Source of the DNA: Spinacia oleracea
Taxonomy: Eukaryota; Streptophyta; Magnoliopsida; Caryophyllales; Amaranthaceae
Length of the DNA: 64,000 nucleotides
NCBI RefSeq assembly: GCF_020520425.1
Contig: NC_079488.1
Location: 27,158,247 to 27,222,246, forward strand
Direction of reading: 5' to 3'
Within the stretch, counting starts at the first letter, position 1, and each line of letters begins with the position of its first letter. Shown one piece after another: positions 1-12,440 of the stretch. The notes under the pieces were generated by a model. It saw nothing but the letters and a program-made list of their open reading frames with translations. It ran no database searches and was not told the DNA's origin. A program made the translations under genes and the position numbers.

Positions 1-439
1 ACTAAAAATTATAAAAAGCCGATATTTTGAAAATATATAATTAGACGAATCTAACAAGATCTCACAATACTATATTTTTTTCCTTACATAAATCACCAAC
101 AATAGTCAAAGTACGGAGTAGAATATATGAATAGCGTTAAAAATGCAAACGTTGTGAGTATTAAAAATCGGAGGAAGTATATATTTATGGTTACTTATTT
201 TTATCAAAATATTATGAAAAATAGTTCAAAAAAATTTATATAACCATAAACGATATAACAATGTTTAGTAAAACAATTAATAACATATAATTTATTACAG
301 AGTATTAAAATATGTGTTTATTTACACATTATAAAACCTAAATACAAGGCGTAAGAATAAACCTGAACTTTTATGAATTTTAAAATTAATTTCCATTAAT
401 CAATTAAATATTAGAAAAGAAAATTTGAATATATGTGAT

Positions 440-1343
440 AATGTAGGTTATGGATCGTTATTTCATTTAAATTTTTTGTAACTATTTCATTAAAATGTTA
501 TTATTAAATTATAGGTTTGTTAGTTATTATTTTTGTGATTTGATTATAAAATTGTATAATCATTTATGGACATGTTTTTCATATTTTAATTTTTACTGGA
601 ATCAAAATTAGTTAAATATATGGAGTATATAAAAAATCAAACATTTCATTCTATAGTTTTGAATTGTAGTTGAATTATAATTTCAATTCATAATTCAACT
701 TAATTTTTATTTTATTTATTATGTCTAATAAAAAATCAAATCAATTGGTATATAGAAAATCCATTATGAAATATAGTTTATTTTATTAACTTTTCTGTAA
801 GTAATTGTCAAATTACTAAAATATTTAATAATATTTATGGAGTATTAATCATCGTACATTGTACGGGTCCTAAATTTATTACACTAAAAAAACATTATTA
901 CTACAATTTTTTAAATACGAGATGAATGGATTTGATATAGATCATTTTTTATGATAACCATTGTAATTATTCCGTTAAAACGTTATTAAATATTAGTTTT
1001 GTTCATCATTATATTTTTTTATTTGATTAAATAGTGTAATAAATTTTTTGAAAAGTTTTTATATATATATATATATTAATATTTATGGAAAATTAAAATA
1101 ATGCAATATAATAAATTAAATATTTAATGTATGGTTTTGAATTGCAGTTGAAATGATAGTATCTAATCTATATCATTTAACTTAATTTTTTTTAATTGCT
1201 TATTTAGGGAATTGGTGTTGATGAACTCATTTACGAAATATATTTTATTTTATAACTTTTCGGTAAATAATTATTAAATTATTAAAAGTATTACATAAAA
1301 ATATTTACGGGGTAGTAATCATCGTGCATTGCACGGGTACTAA
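440..1343 (+). repeat. Two tandem Helitron-like 3' ends
   Basis: Two AT-rich units, about 440-873 and 917-1343, resemble each other along their length and finish the same way. Each ends with a short perfect hairpin (853-865 and 1323-1335, stem CGTAC or CGTGC with an ATT loop), then GGGT and CTAA. A short GC-rich hairpin a few bases before CTRR is the usual 3' end of plant Helitrons. The ends lie 470 bp apart. No Rep/helicase coding sequence is visible, so these would be non-autonomous remnants. The flanking bases do not give a clean A/T insertion site, so the class is tentative. Confidence 0.4.
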
Positions 1344-2483
1344 GATAATTAACCATAGTAAATCAAAGCCTTACTCGATTACTAGCCACAACATCATTTG
1401 CATTCATCAATAATTTTTTCATTCATTCAAGTCTGCAAACTAAATATATATATTGCAAAAAATTTAATAAAAAATAGAATAAAGTTATCGAGGTATCCAC
1501 GAAAATGCCAGGTTTCTCAACGATTCTTCGAAAAATTGAAGGATTGGTAAAATCACCAAATTAGCGACGACGAAAATGGTCTTAAATCGCCACTTTTGAC
1601 ACACTTCTATTTATACTAGTTTAAGCGGTGAAATACCAATTTTTAATCACGCGACAGGAAGGGTACTTTCCTCTTTTTGCACGAGTTTGCGCAATATAAT
1701 ATTATAATGGATTAGGATACATCAACATTTCCGTGTTACTTTCCCCATCCCAAAGTTATAGTCCTGTTTAACTAAAAGTACGAATTTTAAGAAAAGTAGA
1801 ATATAGTGTATGGGAAATTGAAATATAGTATATTGACGATGAAAAGGTAGAATATAGTACATGTAAAAAGGTGTAGGAGTACTATTTTAAAATTTAAGTC
1901 AATTATACGCAGTGAAATGTTACTATTGAGTAGCATAATGGTATTTTGGTTTGCTTAATCATATTATTCTTGTTAAATAACACTTAAATTTATATATTCT
2001 CACTTCCACTATTTATTATATCGATATAAATAGGCGGTAAGTGTTCGTCCATTCTTTTAGTCTTAAGTGTTCAATATGGTGTCCATGTATGGGATTTTGC
2101 AAGCTCATTTCGGATTAGCTTATGGGATTTTGCAAGCTCAGTTCGGATTAGCTTTGTGAACCTACAATCTTCGGACGTAATTTTTATTACCATACTGTCA
2201 ATGATTTTGTTTTAATTTACCATAAACGTGATATTATTCTGAGTTATACCAAATATGGGACTATTTTCATAAGGTCGCATAAAGATGAATTATTAAAATT
2301 TATTGTTTTTTTTTTGGAAATGGATGATATACAGTATGTAGAATAAAAAAAAGCATGGTAATACATAAAGAAAATCAATAAAATATTACCGTAAATTCTC
2401 ACTATTATTATACATCAAAACGCTATCATGTAATATTTTGTTAGATTCGTCTCGTTATGTATTTTCAGAACAATGGGTCTCCT
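1344..2483. other. AT-rich spacer, no gene seen
   Basis: No credible coding sequence on either strand. The only structure noticed is an exact-length 33-bp direct duplication, 2088-2120 and 2121-2153, with one mismatch. Confidence 0.5.
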
Positions 2484-2528
2484 GTGTGACGCGTCACACC
2501 ATCAATTGATGGTATGACGCGTTCACAC
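2484..2528. repeat. 45-bp near-perfect palindrome
   Basis: The left arm (GTGTGACGCGTCACACCATC) is repeated as its reverse complement on the right with an inserted base and a substitution, around an AATT centre. It also contains smaller perfect palindromes, at 2485-2498 and 2499-2512. It ends five bases before the putative CACTA terminus at 2533, so it belongs to the flank or to an older element. Confidence 0.6.
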
Positions 2529-2532
2529 ATAA

Positions 2533-2600
2533 CACTATAGGAAAAAACCTTATAGGTTGCTCATCAAAGGTTGCCCTTATACAACAAGAGCAACTTTTAA
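2533..2600 (+). repeat. CACTA left terminus and subterminal motifs
   Basis: It starts CACTATAGGAAAAA and continues with AGGTTGCTC, AGGTTGCCC and the opposite-strand form AGAGCAACT. Clustered short motifs in both orientations next to the terminus are how CACTA elements present transposase-binding sites. The matching right terminus was not found. Confidence 0.6.
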
Positions 2601-3349
2601 TGGTTAAAAAAAAATTAAGTGAATAATAACTTTCCCTCCAATTTGAAACAAGCGCAACTTAAGACCTAGCTAAGCAGCTCACGCAATATCTCTCCCTTCA
2701 TTTGCAGCAGTCACGTACCGTACGTACCTCCATCCATAATCACGTCTCCTTCTTCTCTTGCCCACTGTCAACCCCTCCAGCCACCATCACCGCGCACCAT
2801 CACTATCACCACCGTCTCCTCTCCTCCAACGTCCGACCATTCTTCTTCACAAGCCTCCAACCACCGGCGCAGTGCTTCTTTACTGTTCTTCTTCGCTGGC
2901 CTCCAACTAGGGCTGTTCTTCTTCACCAGCCTAGCTGCGTCACTTCACCGGCGATGAGGCACTGCGCCTCCTCTTCACCGGCCTCCTCTGAGGCTCCACT
3001 TCTTTCACCGGCGACGAGGCCCCACGCTGCGCCTCCTCTGCTCCTTCTTCACGTATCGGCGACGCAATTCTCTTCACTCACCACGCAATTCTCTCCACAT
3101 TCGGTGGTTGATGTTCTTAGGTATGGTGTAATTGCATAATTTAGTTAAATTACACCCTTATTTTATAAGAAATTGCTTTGTCGATCAGTTTTGTTCTTGT
3201 GGTGGTAGTGCGTTGGTTGATTCGGTGGTGGTGGGAGTGGGGGCAGGGGGACGTGGTCAGTGGTCAGTGGTGGTGGGAGGTGGTGGTGGGCAGTCGTGGG
3301 GGGAAGGTGGTCAGTGGTGGTACGTGGGAGGGAGGTGTATTGCATAAAA

Positions 3350-3387
<38 letters not shown>

Positions 3388-3400
3388 AAATAAAATTCAC

Positions 3401-3436
<36 letters not shown>

Positions 3437-3438
3437 TT

Positions 3439-3496
<58 letters not shown>

Positions 3497-4326
3497 GAAG
3501 TACAAATAAAATTAGAAATAAATAATGAAAACTAAAAACTAATAAAACCAATTAAACTTTAAAATTTTATAAAACAAAGAAAACAAACGAGTTATGAAAA
3601 TAAGGCCTAAATCTTTTTATTATAAAGAACACAATTCCTTATTTTTAATTTGTTGATCTCATCTGTATGCGGCCTAAAATATTTTTATTATCAAGAACAT
3701 AATTAACTTTTTTGTAATATAATAGCTTCTTGCTCCTATGTTCAGGCTAGACGCTTGCCCACCCTATTCAGTAGAAAATTCAATTGTCGATTGTTTTTCA
3801 GGTGAGTTTTCCCCCTACACTTTATTTTTGAGCATTTATGTATATATGTTTACTGTTTACCTTATTGTCTAGAAGTAAATGCATCATCATCATATGCCTA
3901 GAAACCCGTTCAAGGCTAACTCGTTAGGAGTAAGTCTTGAATAGTCCCCGGTTTGGAACTGTTCTTGGACGTCTAATCTCACTTAGGAAGTGAATGTATG
4001 TCTTCTTTTTTATTCTAGGAATATACTGGCTCGTCGTTTCCCTATTTTGTTCTCTGGGTACTTATGTAGGTAATAACTTACCTACATCGTGTACTTGGTG
4101 AACAGTAGGGAAATGCTGCCGGATTTTCCTTAGAATTGAATAGTTGACATGCATTCACTAGTGGGGTTAGACGTTCAAGGATGGGTTAGGTTGGAGTGGT
4201 AAGGACCTTTGAAAGCATGCATTCATTCGATAAATCAACTTCTGTATGCATATGCTAAAGTGGTAGAGTTTTTGCTTTTCTATGCCAATTAAACGGGGGT
4301 TTTGGTTTGTTTAGAAGTTCCCGGAG
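2601..4326 (+). other. CACTA 5' non-coding region
   Basis: It lies between the CACTA terminus and the transposase start. It holds a pyrimidine/CAC-rich stretch (2700-3100) whose open frame is low-complexity, a GT-rich stretch (3195-3340), the AAT microsatellite and AT-rich sequence. Motifs such as TTTTTCAGGTGAG near 3795 could be intron borders of a leader, but nothing confirms it. Confidence 0.4.
3345..3496. repeat. (AAT)n microsatellite
   Basis: Three runs of AAT/TAA trinucleotides are separated by short interruptions (ACAAATAAAATTCACAT and AAAATTATAATT). The antisense reading of poly-Ile/Tyr/Leu is an artefact of the repeat. Confidence 0.95.
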
Positions 4327-7300
4327 ATGGATCGTAGTTGGATGTATGGTAGACGTGGCACAAAGGATTTCATGCATGGGGTTTCGGAGTTCTGTATGAG
4401 TGCTTTACAACATCAAGCTAGTACGGGGGTCAAAGAGTTTTATTGTCCTTGTGCCGATTGTGAGAATGTGAACACGGTCAATAATGTTTTGGTGATTAGA
4501 GATCATGTATTTATGCATGGGTTTAAACCTAATTACCATGTATGGGTTTATCATGGTGAGAGTGGAGTGTACCTAGGTAATTCTAGTAAGACTGTTGTGC
4601 ATGAACAAGAAGAAGCTATCTACACGAAAGAGGAAGCCGATTGTTTTGAGGATGACGATGACGTTGAAAATAATATTGATGACGATAATGATCGTGTGGA
4701 GGACATGTTGCACGAGGTCGAGGATGAGGTTCGCGGTCGTGTTTTTGAGTGCTTGTCTAAGGCGGCTGAAACGCCACTGTATCCTGGTTATACAAAGTAT
4801 AGCAAGCTTTCTGCTGTTTGCACACTCTACAATATCAAGACAAGCGGAGGCTGGACTGACATTAGTTTCACTGAGTTGTTGGTGGCGCTAAGGGATATGT
4901 TACCGGCTGGCAATGAACTTCCCAGGTCGAACTATTGTGCCAAGAAGCTCATGTGTCCCTTTGGTTTAGGGTACAAGAAGATACATGCTTTTCCAAATGA
5001 TTGTCTGTTATATCATAAGCAGTATGAGAATTTGGATAAGTGTCCACGGTGCGGAGTGTCGCGTTACAAACGCAAAGGTGTAAGCGAGGGTAAGAATGTG
5101 TACCCAGCTAATTTGTTGATAATTAATCAACAAAATAAAAAGATAATTAATTGTGATCTTCCCATAATACCGAGATTCAAGCGCTTGTTTTCAATAAAAA
5201 AAAAGATGCAAGGAATTCCAGGTGGCATGCAGATCCCGATCGAAGGAAGAAAGATGGTTTGCTTAGACATCCTGCTGATTCTCTCCAGTGGAAGACTATT
5301 GACAAGCTTTATGACACTTTTGGTAAGGAACCTCGGAATTTGAGGCTTGGGTTATGTACGGATGGGATAAATCCATTTGGCACTCTTAGCCCCCAACATA
5401 GTACATGGCCAGTACTTTTAGTCATATATAATTTATCTCCTTGGTTGTGTATGAAACGCAAGTATATCATGTTTTCGCTTCTTATATCGGGGCCTAAACA
5501 ACCGGGAAACAACATAGATGTCTACCTTGAACCTCTCGTTGATGATTTGAGAAAGATGTGAGATGAAGGGGTTTCCGTATTTGATGCACATGCAAATGAG
5601 ACGTTTAGATTGCGTGCAATGCTTTTCTGCACCATCAATGACTTCCATGCTTATGGTAACTTATCCGGGTACAAGAACAAAGGAATGAAAGCATGCCCAA
5701 CTTGTGAAGATGATACACAATCCAAATATATTTCTGAATGTCACAAACATGTGTTCTTGCGAACGCGAAGGCTTCTTAGACGTGATCATCCCTATCGTAA
5801 GATGAAGACAAAATTCGATGGGGATGTTGAGATGGATGTCGCCCGTAGAGCGTCGACTGGTAAGGAAGTTTATGAGCGGGTCAAGGGTGTTGAAACGGAC
5901 TTCGGCAAGTCAGTGAAAGACAGTGGTACAACTGGATTATGGAAAAAAGAGTCTGTGTTCTGGAAACTTCCATATTGGAAAGATCTACCGGTTAGGAATT
6001 GTCTTGACGTCATGCATATCGTGAAAAATGTTTGTGAAGCAATTCTTGGGACACTTATGAATATTCCGGGCAAGACAAATGATACCAAGGGAGTGAGAGA
6101 ATAATTTAAAGTAAGGGGCTTCGTCCAGAGCTGTGGCCTCAGACTTCGGCAAATAATAGAAGGAAGGAAATGGAAACAGGGGGTGCCAAGACAAAAGGGA
6201 AAGGCAAAGGCAAAGGCAAAGGCAAAGGCAAAGGCAAAGGCAAAGGCAAAGGCAAAGAAAAGGGCAACGACAAAGGGAAGAAGAATACCCATTACTTGCC
6301 TCCGGCTTGTTACACATTCTCCAAAGAAGAAAAGCGGTTATTTTGTGAGTGCTTGTATGGAATTAAGGGTCCCTCGGGGTACTCATTGAACATGAAAAGA
6401 TTTGTGTCTTTAAATGGCGAGTTGAAGTTGACAAGTATAAAATCTCACGATTGTCATGTCATGATGCAAACCTTCTTACCCATTGCAATTCGTGGGATAT
6501 TGCCAAAGCCTGTGAGACATAGTATTACTAGTCTTTGTTCATTTTTCAATACGATATGTAGCAAAGTGCTTGATCTGTCAACACTCGATGAACTTCAGAA
6601 CAAAGTAATCCAAACAATATGAGAATTTGAGATGTATTTTCCACCTTCGTTCTTTGACATAATGGTTCATTTAATTTGCCATCTTGTTCGAGAAATTAAG
6701 TTGTGTGGTCCAGTGTTCTTGAGGTGGTGTTATCCTTTTGAGAGACACATGGGTGTTTTACAAGATAAAGTGAGGAATCCTGCACAACCAGAAGGTAGTA
6801 TGATTCAAGGCAACCTGGATGAAGAAGTTGGAAATTTTATGGCCGGGTATTTAGCACAACCTGAACCGATTATACTTCCTACATCCCGACATGAGGGAAG
6901 ACTAGAAGGCAAGGGTACATTTGGGTCAAAATTGATCTCATCTCTATGCATAAGCTATTACAAGCTCACTTATATGTGTTGCATCATATTCTAGCCGTCA
7001 ACCCGTATATGGTGATGGATATGCAGGAATTGGCTAATGAATACCCTTCCAAAGGGGAAAGAGAATTGACGCAATTGCATAATAAATAGTTCATTAAATG
7101 GTTCCAAGATAAGGTGATGGGTGAACTAGACATAGCTGGTAATACTGTTTGTGAAACTGTTCAGTATCTAGCTCTTGGTCCTTGAGAAGCCGTGCAGTCA
7201 TATCAGGGTTATGATGTCAATGGATACACATTTTGGACCGAGCACCAAGATCAGAAGTCCTTGTCAGTGCAAAATAGTGTTGTCTCCCTTGTGGCGTCAT

Positions 7301-7696
7301 CAAGAGAGTATGCTAGTGCTAAGGATAGATCTCCGGTTGATGTCGAGTTGTCTTACTATGGGCGAGTCCAAGATATATGGGAGCTTAAGTACGGAACAAA
7401 ATTGATTGTTGGTCTGTTTTGGTGCAAGTGGGGTGATAATAATAAGATGTGTGTAAAAAGGGATGATCCTTGTGGGTTCACTCTTGTAGACCCTGGGTCG
7501 TTTGCGTGAGACTGAAGAGCCATTTATACTTGTATCACAAGCTAAGCAAATATTATATATAACCGACCCTGCCGATAAGAAGTGGTCAATTGTTGTACCG
7601 GGAAAGAGAAACATCCTCGGTGTCGGTGATGTTGAGGATGCGGACGAGTATGATTCTTTTGATGATACACCTCCTTTCACCAATCCCGAAAATTAA
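4327..7696 (+). pseudogene. TNP2-like CACTA transposase, broken
   Basis: Domain order matches plant TNP2 transposases. First comes the N-terminal transposase-associated domain (start MDRSWMYGRRG, with CPC..C and W..HGE, 4327-4570), then an acidic linker. The Transposase_21 core follows (PFGLGYKKIHAFPNDC, CPRCG; then RHPADSLQW, NPFG, GPKQPG; then CLDVMHIVKNVCE near 6000). Then come a DUF4218-like part (FFDIMVHL, YPFERHMGVL, 6170-6990) and a DUF4216-like part (GYDVNGYTFWT, ELSYYGR, 7190-7690). It is not functional as read: a reading-frame change follows a 9-A run at 5196-5204, in-frame stops lie at 5559 and about 6620, and further stops or frame changes lie near 6102-6170, 7087, 7183 and 7500. 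A few could be introns, but the stops inside conserved blocks cannot. Confidence 0.9.
6197..6256 (+). repeat. (GGCAAA)n microsatellite inside the transposase
   Basis: About ten GGCAAA hexamers read as Lys-Gly in the transposase frame and Lys-Ala in the next. The tract sits in the linker before the DUF4218-like part. It is likely a replication-slippage expansion, and the reading frame changes next to it. Confidence 0.95.
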
Positions 7697-8280
7697 GAGA
7701 CAAACAATGTGGATAATGACACAAATTACATGCGTTCAAATCACACAGAAGGAATACTTGTTGATGACGAAATCTAGGAATGTTTAGAGGTATGAACTAA
7801 ACAAGTTAAATTGGCACAACATCTAGTATTTTAATTTAGGTCTTGTCACTCTGTATTGGACCGTACTAACAGGCCACATGTTCAATCGGTCTACAGTACA
7901 TGAATCAAGAAAACACAAGAGGCGACTTTAAACCAGCCTGAAGAAATAACCAACAAGGAGCAGTTGGTGGTGCAAGACTTAATTATGTATTGTGTTGGTG
8001 GTGCAAGACTTGTATATTGTGAAATGAAGAAAACCATATTGATGCAAAGTACTTGTGTATTATGTTGTGTTGAAATTTGTAACCTAAAGTTACTATATTG
8101 GGCAAATAGTCACATTTAGCTATTGGTAGTTTGTATTGTACATATTTGGTATTTTGGTATTTTGTATTGTACATATTTTGAGCCTGACCATTTGGGCTTC
8201 GGCCTCGTAGTCTTGCTTTGTTTTTAGGTTCATTTCTTATAATATAAGTTTGACTATTTTCTACGTGTGCTTATGGATGA
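7697..8280 (+). other. CACTA intergenic spacer
   Basis: AT-rich sequence between the transposase end and the first 161-bp array. No coding signal seen. A short local duplication (TGTGTTGGTGGTGCAAGACTT and neighbours, 7965-8012) and a TTTGGTATTTTGTATTGTACATAT doublet (8136-8180) are present. Confidence 0.4.
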
Positions 8281-8282
8281 AA

Positions 8283-9860
8283 TGTTTAGAATTTGGACTA
8301 TATATGCCATTTTGGGCCATATATGACCTATATCGAGCCAAATGAGCCTTAGCTGTGCATAAATAACTTGAAATGAATCTTATAAACATCTAACTAAGAA
8401 TATGACACATAAAATAGGTTTAGAATTTGGACTTAGGTTCATTTGTTTAGAATTGGGATCGAAAATGCCATTTTTGGCCATCAATGACCTATATCGACCC
8501 AAATGACCCATAGGCGTGCATAAGGAACTTAAAATGAGTCTTATAAACATATAACTAATTATATGAATCATAAAAAACGTTTAGAATATGGATATAGGTT
8601 CGTTTGTTGGTAGTTGGGATCGAAAATGCCATTTTTGGCCATAAATGACCTATATCGACCCAAATGAACCATAGGAGTGCATAACGAACTTGAAGTGAGT
8701 TTCATAATCATATAACTAATCATATGAATCATGAAAAAGGTTTAGAATTTGGATATAGGTTCGTTTGTTTGTAGTTGAGATCGAAAATGCCATTTTTGGC
8801 CATAAATGACCTATATCGACCCAAATGACCCATAGGCATGCATAACAAACTTGAAATGAGTTTCAAAATCATATAACTAATCATATGAATCATTAAAAAG
8901 GTTTAGAATTCGGAATTAGGTTTGTTTGTTGGTAGTTGGGATCGAAAATGTCATTTTAGGCCATAAATGACCTATATCGACCAAAATGACCCTTAGGCGT
9001 GCATAACGAACTTTAAATGAGTCTTATAATCATATAAATAATCATAAGAATCATAAAAAAGGTTTAGAATGTGGATATAGGTTTGTTTGTTGGTAGTTGG
9101 GATCGAACATGCAATTTTTTGCCATAAATGACCTATATCGACCCAAACGAACCATAGGCGTGCGTAACGAACTTGAAATGAGTCTTATAATCATATAACT
9201 AATCATAAGAATCATGAAAAAGGTTTATAATTTGGACTTAGGTTTGTTTGTTGGTAGTTGGGATCGAAAATGCCATTTTTGGCCATAAATGACCTATATC
9301 TACCCAAATGACCCTTAGGCGTGCATAAAGAACTTGAAATGAGTTTCATAATCATATAAATAATCATATGAATCATGAAAAAGATTTAGAATTTGGACTT
9401 AGGTTTGTTTGTTGGTAGTTGGGATTCAAAATGCCATTTTTGGCCATAAATGACCTATATCGACCCAAATGAACCATAGGCGTGCATAACGAACTTGAAA
9501 TGAGTCTTATAAACATATAACTAATCATATGAATCATGAAAAAGGTTTAGACTTTGGAATTAGGCTTGTTTGTTGGTAGTTGGGATCGAAAATGCCATTT
9601 TTGGCCATAAATGACCTATATCGACCCAAATGACCCTTAGGCGTGCATAACAAAGTTGAAATTAGTCTTATAATCATATAACTAATCATAAGAATCATGA
9701 AAAAGGTTTCAAATGTGGATATATGTTTGTTTGTTGGTAGTTGGGATCGAAAATGCCATTTTTTGGCATAAATGACCTATATCGACCCAAATGACCCTTA
9801 GGCGTGCATAACGAACTTTAAATGAGTTTCATAAACATATAACTACTCATATGAATAATT
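8283..9860 (+). repeat. 161-bp tandem array 1 (10 units)
   Basis: Ten head-to-tail units. The landmark ATATCGA(CCC) falls at 8330, 8491, 8652, 8813, 8974, 9135, 9296, 9457, 9618 and 9779, exactly 161 bp apart each time. Each unit contains the near-palindrome ATGCCATTTTTGGCCAT. The units differ mainly by substitutions, with almost no net indels. Confidence 0.95.
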
Positions 9861-9943
9861 TTATATATTGTGATTTTATGCAAATTATGTATTTGTTTTG
9901 TGACGTGGTTTTGTTTCTTTAATTTCAGGTATAGCTCTATCAT

Positions 9944-10178
9944 GGATGATAATGATGATCGTAGTATGGATGAGCCGATGGATGATGACGACGACCGTAG
10001 TGAGGATGGGGATTATGATGCAGCGGGGGAGGAGGATAAAGGTGATCCGGAAGATCGTGAATGTGATGAATATTTACACAATATTGAGCAGTTTGACGTT
10101 ATGGCCGGTAGGGCCGCCCCAATTGATAACCATCGACATGTGGTGGCAAATAAAGTTCATATTATCCCCGTACTTTGA
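9944..10178 (+). pseudogene. Acidic ORF fragment of the CACTA element
   Basis: A short Asp/Glu-rich reading frame (start MDDNDDRSMDEPMDDDDD) follows a TTTCAG that looks like a splice acceptor. It ends 110 bp before the LTR element. I do not recognise the family. Its place between the first array and the Ulp1-like remnant suggests the 5' exon of the second CACTA gene, but there is no domain to support it. Confidence 0.3.
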
Positions 10179-10288
10179 AGAGTATGCCTTTTTAATATAC
10201 TTATTGTCCTACATTAGTGTCGATTATAATGATATTTTGTGATTGTAGTGGCATATTGTGGATTATTGAACCACTCTTTTGTGATTAC

Positions 10289-11659
10289 TGTTAGGTTATG
10301 ATACATATGACAATACATAAATCATGCGGAAACAACCATTAAGCCAGGAATACATATTATTTGCACATAATCATATAGCATAATTTAGATGCATACTCTT
10401 TGTTGCGTGCCTTCCCTAGCTGCGCCCGAACCGAACAAGAACAAGTCTTTAGGACTCCAAGTGTCGTCCCTCCGTAGATAGTCCACAGCACGTCCGGATC
10501 CGCCTTAAGATTGACCAACTAGAGTCGCCCTTAAGGTACTAGAATTTTCGGCACTCTTAGGTAAGAAATATGGCTGAATTTTTTCTCTCAAAACTCACTT
10601 TGAATACTTGAATTAATCTCTTAAAATATGTGACCGTAGGCACGTATTTATAGAGTTATGGAAAGGGAATTGGAATCCTAGTAGGACACGAATTAATTAA
10701 ACTTAGAATCCTACAAGAACTCTAATTAATTAATTTATCCTTTTAGGAATAGGAATTTAATCATATACTAACTCTAATAGTTTTAGGAATCATGCATGAA
10801 CACAAACTCACACACACACGGCAGCCACGAGGGCCGCCCATGCGTGTGCGTGCGAGCAGCAGCCCACGCAGCGAGGCCATGGCCTTGGCGCGCACTGGGC
10901 CTGCCTTGCGGTGGGCCTGGGCGCTGCCTTGGCTGGGCGCGCGTTTGGCTTGCTGGTCGATGGCCCGACTTCGTGCTGGGCCTTCGTCCGGCATGCCTCG
11001 TCCGATGCTAATTCGTACGATACGCTTCCGATTAAATTCCCGGTTCCGGAATTCATTTCCGATACGAACAATATTTAATATTTCCGATTCCGGAATCAAT
11101 TTCCGTTTCGAACAAATATTTAATATTTCCGTTTCCGGAATTATTTTCCGATTCCGATAATATTTCCGATTCTGACAATATTTCCGTTTCCGGCAATATT
11201 TCCGATTCTGGCAATATTTCCATTTCCGATAATATTTTCCGATACGTACCATGTTTCCGTTTCCGGCAACATCTACGACTTGGATAATATTTATATTTCC
11301 GATACGATCCATATTTCCGTTTCCGGCAATATCATCGTTTCCGGAGTATTCATTTCTTGCCTGTGACGATCTCAGCTCCCACTGAAACCAAGATCCGTCG
11401 ATTCCGAATATCCATAGATGGAGTATTTAATGCCATTAAATACTTGATCTGTTTACGTACTATTTGTGTGACCCTACGGGTTCAGTCAAGAGTAAGCTGT
11501 GGATTAATATCATTAATTCCACTTGAACTGAAGCGGCCTCTAGCTAGGCATTCAGTTCACTTGATCTCACTGAATTATTAACTTGTTAATTAATACTGAA
11601 CCGCATTTATTAGACTTAACATAGAATGCATACTTGGACCAAGGGCATTATTTCCTTCA
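10289..11659 (-). repeat. 3' LTR of the 10289-20638 element
   Basis: 1371 bp in the minus orientation, ending TGAAGG... at 11659 and ...CTAACA at 10289. It contains a TATA-like box (CTATAAATAC on the minus strand near 10652), a GC-rich module (10810-11010) and a CGGAAATATT-rich tract (11030-11345). Confidence 0.95.
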
Positions 11660-12440
11660 GTCTCCCACTTGTCCTTAGGGACAAGTGTGCATTTCCTAAT
11701 TCCTTTGTCGCTCGATGCTTGCTCTTGAACATAAGGTAAGAGTTGTCATCCTTATTATGTCCAGAGGTGTTCCTCGGTTTCAGAGTTCAACTGATCAAAT
11801 AAACAGATAATCATAGCCTATGATTCATCCGAGCACGGCCATGCATTTCACAGTTTCTAGCTCTCCGAGTGGCCTTGTACAACTTTTAAGCATCTCATCC
11901 CGATTTATGGGAGGACAATCCCAATCTTGCGATCTTGAGATTAGACTTCGTTTGATAGGTGATTACCTGAGCGTTGCCTTTATAGCCTCCTTTTACGGTG
12001 CGACGGTTGGTCAACGTCAAAGCAACCAGTTCTCAAACAAGTAATCTCAAATCACTCAGGTATTGAGGATTTAGTGTCTAATAATTTTAATGAAATTTAC
12101 TTATGACAGATTTTCATCTCTTACAGTAAAGTTTCATAGGTCTTGTCCGATACTAGTCTTCCCAAAGTAAGTATCTATGCAAATGATTATGACATTGCCA
12201 TGTCCACATAGTTCAAGAAACAGAACTACTAGTCATCTTGCATTCTAATCGTCTAACGTTTTCTATGCGTCCAATTTTATAGAAAACTCCGACTAGGGAC
12301 CATTTTCAACCTTTGACATTCAAGTTCACTTGATAGACATTTCTTAGTCACAGGACTGGTCCTGACAGTCTATCTTGAATATATCGTCAAATTGAAGGGA
12401 CTCATCATTTAATACTAAACCAAGATTAAATGGAATATGA
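11660..12440 (-). other. Conserved 3' non-coding region with PPT
   Basis: About 750 bp nearly matching 47640-48395 of the intact copia element. It includes the polypurine tract (minus strand AAGTGGGAGAC beside the LTR) and an 8-bp-stem hairpin at 11667-11686 (ACTTGTCC/GGACAAGT). Strong conservation in a coding-dead element points to cis-acting function in replication or packaging. This is inference. Confidence 0.6.

Noticed and set aside
2702..3139. 145-codon open frame rich in Ser, Pro, His and Thr
   Set aside because: Low-complexity CAC/CTC composition, no family resemblance, and its start is weak; better read as CACTA non-coding sequence.
3264..3551. Antisense frame of poly-Leu/Ile/Tyr
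   Set aside because: Produced entirely by the AAT microsatellite.
8283..9860. Regularly spaced repeats that could suggest a CRISPR array
   Set aside because: The whole 161-bp unit repeats with no unique spacers, and the context is a plant transposon.
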